From positions 1-27,713 of the forward strand of contig JADFHH010000001.1 of NCBI GenBank assembly GCA_022567275.1: a stretch of 27,713 nucleotides of DNA, written 5' to 3'. Made by a program: the position numbers and the translations under genes. This document shows positions 24,804 to 27,713 of the stretch, piece by piece. The notes beneath the pieces were generated by a model, which saw only the letters and a program-made list of their open reading frames with translations, was not told the DNA's origin and did no database searches. The stretch is from Pseudomonadota bacterium (GTDB taxonomy: Bacteria > Pseudomonadota > Alphaproteobacteria > Rhizobiales > Methyloligellaceae). Numbering within the stretch: the first letter of the stretch is position 1; every line of letters begins with the position of its first letter.

Positions 24804-24830
24804 ATGACAATGTCATAACATTCCTATAGT
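24804..24830 (+). promoter_or_regulatory. Promoter with overlapping palindromic operator-like site
   Basis: The -10 box is TATAGT (24825-24830). The best -35 match is ATGACA (24804-24809), at a shortish spacing of 15 bases. This -35 is the left arm of a perfect 13-base palindrome, ATGACA-A-TGTCAT (24804-24816), so a dimeric repressor or activator could sit there. The expected transcript would start near 24837 and run to the terminator at 25047-25078. Confidence 0.5.
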
Positions 24831-24836
24831 GTGAGC

Positions 24837-25078
24837 GAACAACAACAATGTTGTTCCGGACCATACGTCCTTGCCTCGCAAAGAGGCACATTTCTTGGTC
24901 CAAGTCTTGGGAGGATTGCCGCTCCAAACGCTGCCGGATGGGTTTCGATTTCCACAGCACCTTCCCCACTGAATATTTCTTGCCTGTCTTGCGTAAATGC
25001 AAGGCGTGCACGTTTCAGGGGGATCCGAATGGAGCAGGACGACTAGGAAGCAAGGTCTCGGGCCTTGCTTCTTTTTTT
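24837..25078 (+). ncRNA. Candidate structured small RNA, about 240 nt, family unknown
   Basis: In a 435-bp region without a convincing protein gene (24660-25094), the plus strand holds a promoter-like element, about 210 bases of body and a strong intrinsic terminator. The body contains several perfect local stems: AACAA/TTGTT at its 5' end, GGACCA/TGGTCC enclosing GCCTC/GAGGC (24857-24901), a bulged stem around GGAG/CTCC (24908-24925) and CTTGC/GCAAG (24988-25003). Short frames exist on both strands but have weak codon character. I compared it by memory with 6S, 4.5S, RNase P and tmRNA and found no match. All flanking genes run the other way, so it is its own transcription unit. It could act as a trans-acting sRNA, or be the mRNA of a small protein. 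Confidence 0.55.
25047..25078 (+). terminator. Strong rho-independent terminator, plus strand
   Basis: GAAGCAAGG (47-55 of 25000) and CCTTGCTTC (25063-25071) form a perfect 9-bp stem with a 7-base loop, followed immediately by seven T residues (25072-25078). In the minus direction no T-run follows, so it cannot be a canonical terminator for the DUF1467 gene that ends at 25095. It is the best terminator in the window, and no plus-strand protein gene is there to use it. Confidence 0.88.
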
Positions 25079-25094
25079 GGCATCCACGCGGCAC

Positions 25095-25379
25095 TCACTG
25101 CACGCTGGCGGCGTCTTCGAAGCGCGGCAGAAACGGGATGCCGTCAAGCGTGACGACGCCGCCCTCCAACAGCCAGTAAATCACCGCGAATATGACCGCG
25201 GCGGCAATCGTCGTCACAACGAGTTTGGCCACAAGCTTCGGCGCGGCGGGCGCGCTTTCCGGTGTGCCGGGCACAATATCGCCGGCCTCCTGCTGCGTGG
25301 TCACGCCAAAGGGGAGAATCGCGAACAGAATGATCCACCAGCAAATAAAGTAGATGGCGATGGCGAGTACCGGGTTCAT
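25095..25379 (-). CDS. DUF1467 family small membrane protein
   Basis: A 94-aa protein with two membrane segments (LAIAIYFICWWIILFAILPFGV near the N-terminus and VVTTIAAAVIFAVIYWLL in the middle), joined by a polar loop. The first segment with its WW...LPFGV pattern is typical of the DUF1467 family, found in Alphaproteobacteria between mce and proS. Its function is unknown. The start is ATG 25379 (MNPVLAIAIYF); a longer open frame upstream overlaps mce and does not look like the family. It follows mce by 19 bp, so the two are co-transcribed. The usual next gene, proS, is displaced by about 1 kb here. Confidence 0.85.
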   Translation of the reverse strand: MNPVLAIAIYFICWWIILFAILPFGVTTQQEAGDIVPGTPESAPAAPKLVAKLVVTTIAAAVIFAVIYWLLEGGVVTLDGIPFLPRFEDAASVQ

Positions 25380-25398
25380 GGGGGTAACATTGTAGCCT

Positions 25399-25803
25399 TC
25401 AGGCCTGCTCCAACTCGACCAGGGTACCATTGAAATCTTTGGGGTGCAGGAACAGCACCGGTTTGCCATGGGCGCCGGGTTTTGGCTGGCCATCGCCGAG
25501 CACGCGCAACCCCTCATTCAGCAGCCGGTCCCGCGCCGCTTCGATGTCATCCACCTCGTAGCAAATATGATGGATGCCGCCAGCTAAATTGCGTTCGAGA
25601 AATTTTGCGATGGGAGAATCCTCCCCCAACGGCTCCAGAAGCTCGATTTTGGTATTTGGCAACTCGATAACCCCGGTCGTGACGCCATGGTCCGGCAGGG
25701 GCACGGGGTCCGACACCTGTGCACCAAGCGCGTCGCGGTACAGGGCCGCGGCGCGCGCAAGATCGGGCACGGCAATGGCCACGTGATTAAGGCGTCCAAT
25801 CAT
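25399..25803 (-). CDS. mce: Methylmalonyl-CoA epimerase
   Basis: Interconverts (2R)- and (2S)-methylmalonyl-CoA in propionyl-CoA catabolism. The protein is 134 aa with two VOC (glyoxalase-like) beta-alpha-beta-beta-beta modules. The metal ligands expected in the family are visible: His7 (LNHVAIAV), an acidic residue in KIELLEP, His78/79 in GGIHHICYEV, and Glu130 in LVELEQA. The start is ATG 25803; an upstream in-frame start at 25845 overlaps rnj and is rejected. The ribosome binding site (GGGAG) is rather far from the ATG. It follows rnj by 19 bp. Confidence 0.93.
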   Translation of the reverse strand: MIGRLNHVAIAVPDLARAAALYRDALGAQVSDPVPLPDHGVTTGVIELPNTKIELLEPLGEDSPIAKFLERNLAGGIHHICYEVDDIEAARDRLLNEGLRVLGDGQPKPGAHGKPVLFLHPKDFNGTLVELEQA

Positions 25804-25822
25804 GGCTTTAGTAATGGTCTCC

Positions 25823-27505
25823 CTATACAACCGTGACCATAACACTACAGGGCGGTTTTTTGCCCCAATGGGCGTTCACTTGCGCGCGCACGGCCCGGCG
25901 CACCGCTTCGGCGACCATCGCACTGTCACGCCGCCGGGGACGGGGTATCCCGTCCAGCGCGCCATGGATGGCTTGCACAATGACATCTGCGAAAAGTATC
26001 CCGTTCGCCGTGGCGGCGGGAATGCCGATCATCGTGATTTGCGGCTCCGCTACGATATCGCCTTTGGAGGTCAGCACCACAGATACCGCAACCGCGCCGG
26101 CTAATGACAGACGCCGCCGGTCTTCAACCGGCCCATCGCCGGCAACAACCGGCAGCCGGCCATCCATATAGACGCGCCCGGACTGGACCTCGCCGATGAT
26201 CTCCGCCGGGCCGGGGCAGAGGCGGACCAGTGACCCGTTGCGCGGCGTTACGACGGATTTGACGCCAAAGCTCCGGGCCAGATCTGCCTGCGCTTCGAGA
26301 TGACACGCTTCGCCATGCATGGGAACCAGGATATCGGGTTTGAGCCAGCTATACAGCTTCTCCAGTTCTCCACGTCTCGGATGACCGGAAACATGGATCA
26401 AAGCGTCCCTGTCGGTGACCACATCGACACCCAAATCCACAAGCTTGTTCTGCAAATTTCCGACAGCTTTTTCGTTGCCTGGAATGGTTCGGCTGGAAAA
26501 CAGCACCATATCGCCGCGCGAAAAACTCACGCGCGGGTGGTTGTCCGACGCAATGCGTGCGAGCGCCGCGCGGCCCTCTCCCTGGCTGCCCGTACACAGC
26601 GCCATCACCGTTTCTCGCGGCAAATGACCATAATCGTCTTCGCTCAGGATATCGTAGCCCGAAGGCAGATAGCCGGTTTCTTCCGCCACCTGCACCACAC
26701 GCTTCATGGCGCGCCCGACAATCACGATGTGACGGTTTGCCGCCACCGCCGCGTCCATCGCCGAGCGCAGCCGTGCGACGTTGGATGCGAAGGCCGTAAC
26801 CGCCACACGGTGCGGGGCGTTGGCGATAAGCTCGCCAAGTGTCTTCGCCACATCGGCTTCAGAGGGTGAAAGTCCGTCGCGCATGGCGTTGGTGGAATCG
26901 CAAATCAGCGCGTCTACCCCCTGCTTGCCGATCTTTCTGAGCCGCTTCTCGTCCGTCGCCGCCCCGGCCACCGGTGTTGTATCGAGTTTCCAGTCGCTGG
27001 TGTGAAACGCGCTTCCCAACTCGGTTTGAATCAGCAGCCCATTGCTTTCGGGGATCGAGTGCGCCATGTCGACGAGCTCGACATGGAATGGCCCGATATC
27101 GAGTTTTGCGCGCGTCGGGATTTCCTCGATCGGGATGTCGCCCTCCAGCCCCTGCTCGATGAGCTTGGCGCGCAGCAGCGCCGCGGCAAAAGGTGTCGCA
27201 TAGAGCGGGACGCGCAACCTTGGCCAGAGAGATATGACCGCGCCAAAATGATCCTCATGGGCATGGGTGAGGATTATTCCCTCGAGATTGCCGCGCTGCT
27301 CCTCGATGAAGCGGATATCGGGCAGGATGACGTCGATGCCAGGCTCGCCCGGTCCGGCGAAGGTGACGCCAAGATCGACCATCAGCCAGCGGCGTTTGCG
27401 GGCCGGTCCAAACCCGTAAAGATACAGGTTCATGCCAATTTCGCCGATTCCCCCTAATGGGAGAAAAACGAATTCTTTCTGTTGTTTGGTGTTTTTTCTA
27501 GCCAT
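25823..27505 (-). CDS. rnj: Ribonuclease J
   Basis: Metallo-beta-lactamase/beta-CASP endo- and 5'-exoribonuclease that processes mRNA and rRNA. In Alphaproteobacteria it often coexists with RNase E. The protein is 560 aa. The zinc motif HAHEDH is at residues 81-86. Further ligand and beta-CASP motifs are DMAHSIPES, SDWKLD, CDSTNA, VSGHPRRGEL and PMHGEACHLEAQ. The C-terminal domain follows. The start is ATG 27505, with no good ribosome binding site; birA ends 35 bp upstream, so coupling is possible. Confidence 0.95.
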   Translation of the reverse strand: MARKNTKQQKEFVFLPLGGIGEIGMNLYLYGFGPARKRRWLMVDLGVTFAGPGEPGIDVILPDIRFIEEQRGNLEGIILTHAHEDHFGAVISLWPRLRVPLYATPFAAALLRAKLIEQGLEGDIPIEEIPTRAKLDIGPFHVELVDMAHSIPESNGLLIQTELGSAFHTSDWKLDTTPVAGAATDEKRLRKIGKQGVDALICDSTNAMRDGLSPSEADVAKTLGELIANAPHRVAVTAFASNVARLRSAMDAAVAANRHIVIVGRAMKRVVQVAEETGYLPSGYDILSEDDYGHLPRETVMALCTGSQGEGRAALARIASDNHPRVSFSRGDMVLFSSRTIPGNEKAVGNLQNKLVDLGVDVVTDRDALIHVSGHPRRGELEKLYSWLKPDILVPMHGEACHLEAQADLARSFGVKSVVTPRNGSLVRLCPGPAEIIGEVQSGRVYMDGRLPVVAGDGPVEDRRRLSLAGAVAVSVVLTSKGDIVAEPQITMIGIPAATANGILFADVIVQAIHGALDGIPRPRRRDSAMVAEAVRRAVRAQVNAHWGKKPPCSVMVTVV

Positions 27506-27540
27506 GAAGGATTAGGAAACTGCGCGGTTACTCGTGTGCG

Positions 27541-27713
27541 TTATAGCGGGAACACGTCGCCTGTGGTTATATGTTTTTCGCTGCCGTCATCCAGAACCAG
27601 TATGAGCGCGCCTTCCCCCGTGAGGCCGCCATAGACGCCCTGCACCCGGCGGTCGCTGAGTTTGACCTGAAGCGGTGCATTTAAGGGCAGCGCGCGCGCC
27701 ATCCAGCGTTCTC
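27541..27713 (-). CDS. birA: Biotin--[acetyl-CoA-carboxylase] ligase, C-terminal end only
   Basis: The last 57 codons of a gene running off the right edge of the window; its stop is TAA 27543-27541. The visible end reads VQGVYGGLTGEGALILVLDD, then GSEKHITTGDVFPL, matching the C-terminal SH3-like domain of BirA that ends in a GDVF motif. In Alphaproteobacteria birA typically lies downstream of the nuo operon and upstream of coaX-rnj. The catalytic domain lies outside the window, so identification rests on this short end plus context. Confidence 0.8.
   Translation of the reverse strand, partial: ERWMARALPLNAPLQVKLSDRRVQGVYGGLTGEGALILVLDDGSEKHITTGDVFPL

Noticed and set aside
24837..25078. tmRNA, because GCG AAC AAC AAC AAT after the start resembles a tag beginning (ANNN)
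   Set aside because: The frame does not end in an Ala-Ala tag, there are no tRNA-like ends, and alphaproteobacterial tmRNA is circularly permuted with other conserved blocks.
24813..25094. Minus-strand frames of 72 and 93 codons across the candidate RNA
   Set aside because: No family recognised, codon use unlike the neighbours, and the plus-strand promoter and terminator argue for transcription the other way.
1..27713. CRISPR arrays, insertion sequences, prophage or tRNA/rRNA genes
   Set aside because: I saw no regularly spaced direct repeats, transposase or integrase genes, or tRNA cloverleaf-like sequence by reading; a tRNAscan or CRISPR tool was not run.

Overview
This window is a stretch of alphaproteobacterial core chromosome. 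The evidence is gene order and family type: gltX-gltA converge on one long minus-strand train that reads birA, rnj, mce, DUF1467, proS, lolC/E, lolD, dnaE, rpsB, tsf, frr, uppS, cdsA, dxr, rseP, bamA, lpxD, fabZ, lpxA, lpxI, lpxB. That order, the short ProRS, LpxI instead of LpxH and RNase J are all typical of Alphaproteobacteria. The S2 protein with a helix-hairpin-helix-like tail hints at a Hyphomicrobiales/Parvibaculum-like relative, but I cannot place it to genus. DNA is moderately GC-rich and coding density is very high.

Layout. Positions 1-2929 (plus): a 5'-truncated gltX and gltA. Positions 2962-15764 (minus, transcribed right to left): elongation factor Ts, ribosome recycling factor, undecaprenyl-PP synthase, CDP-DAG synthase, DXP reductoisomerase, RseP, BamA and the lipid A genes lpxD-fabZ-lpxA-lpxI-lpxB. 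Several junctions overlap by 4 bp or are separated by only a few dozen bases. Positions 15828-24090 (minus): rpsB, dnaE, lolD, lolC/E, proS. Positions 24091-25094 are a roughly 1 kb departure from the usual DUF1467-proS junction. They hold a small orphan exported protein on the minus strand and, on the plus strand, a promoter-like element, about 240 bases of non-coding-looking sequence and a textbook intrinsic terminator. Positions 25095-27713 (minus): DUF1467 protein, methylmalonyl-CoA epimerase, RNase J and the C-terminal end of birA.

The genes form an envelope and translation cluster. RpsB, Tsf, Frr, GltX and ProS serve translation. Dxr and UppS supply isoprenoid carrier lipid and CdsA supplies phospholipid precursor. 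LpxA/D/I/B and FabZ make lipid A and fatty acids. BamA, RseP and LolCDE assemble and police the outer membrane.

Most notable observations: (1) pyrH (UMP kinase), which normally sits between tsf and frr, is missing. In its place is a roughly 35-codon degenerate remnant that still matches the PyrH C-terminus and is fused in frame with frr. (2) A free-standing plus-strand transcription unit at about 24837-25078 looks like an undescribed structured small RNA. (3) Ribosomal protein S2 carries a charged linker plus a C-terminal helix-hairpin-helix-like domain, and its gene has its own promoter and a three-hairpin leader.
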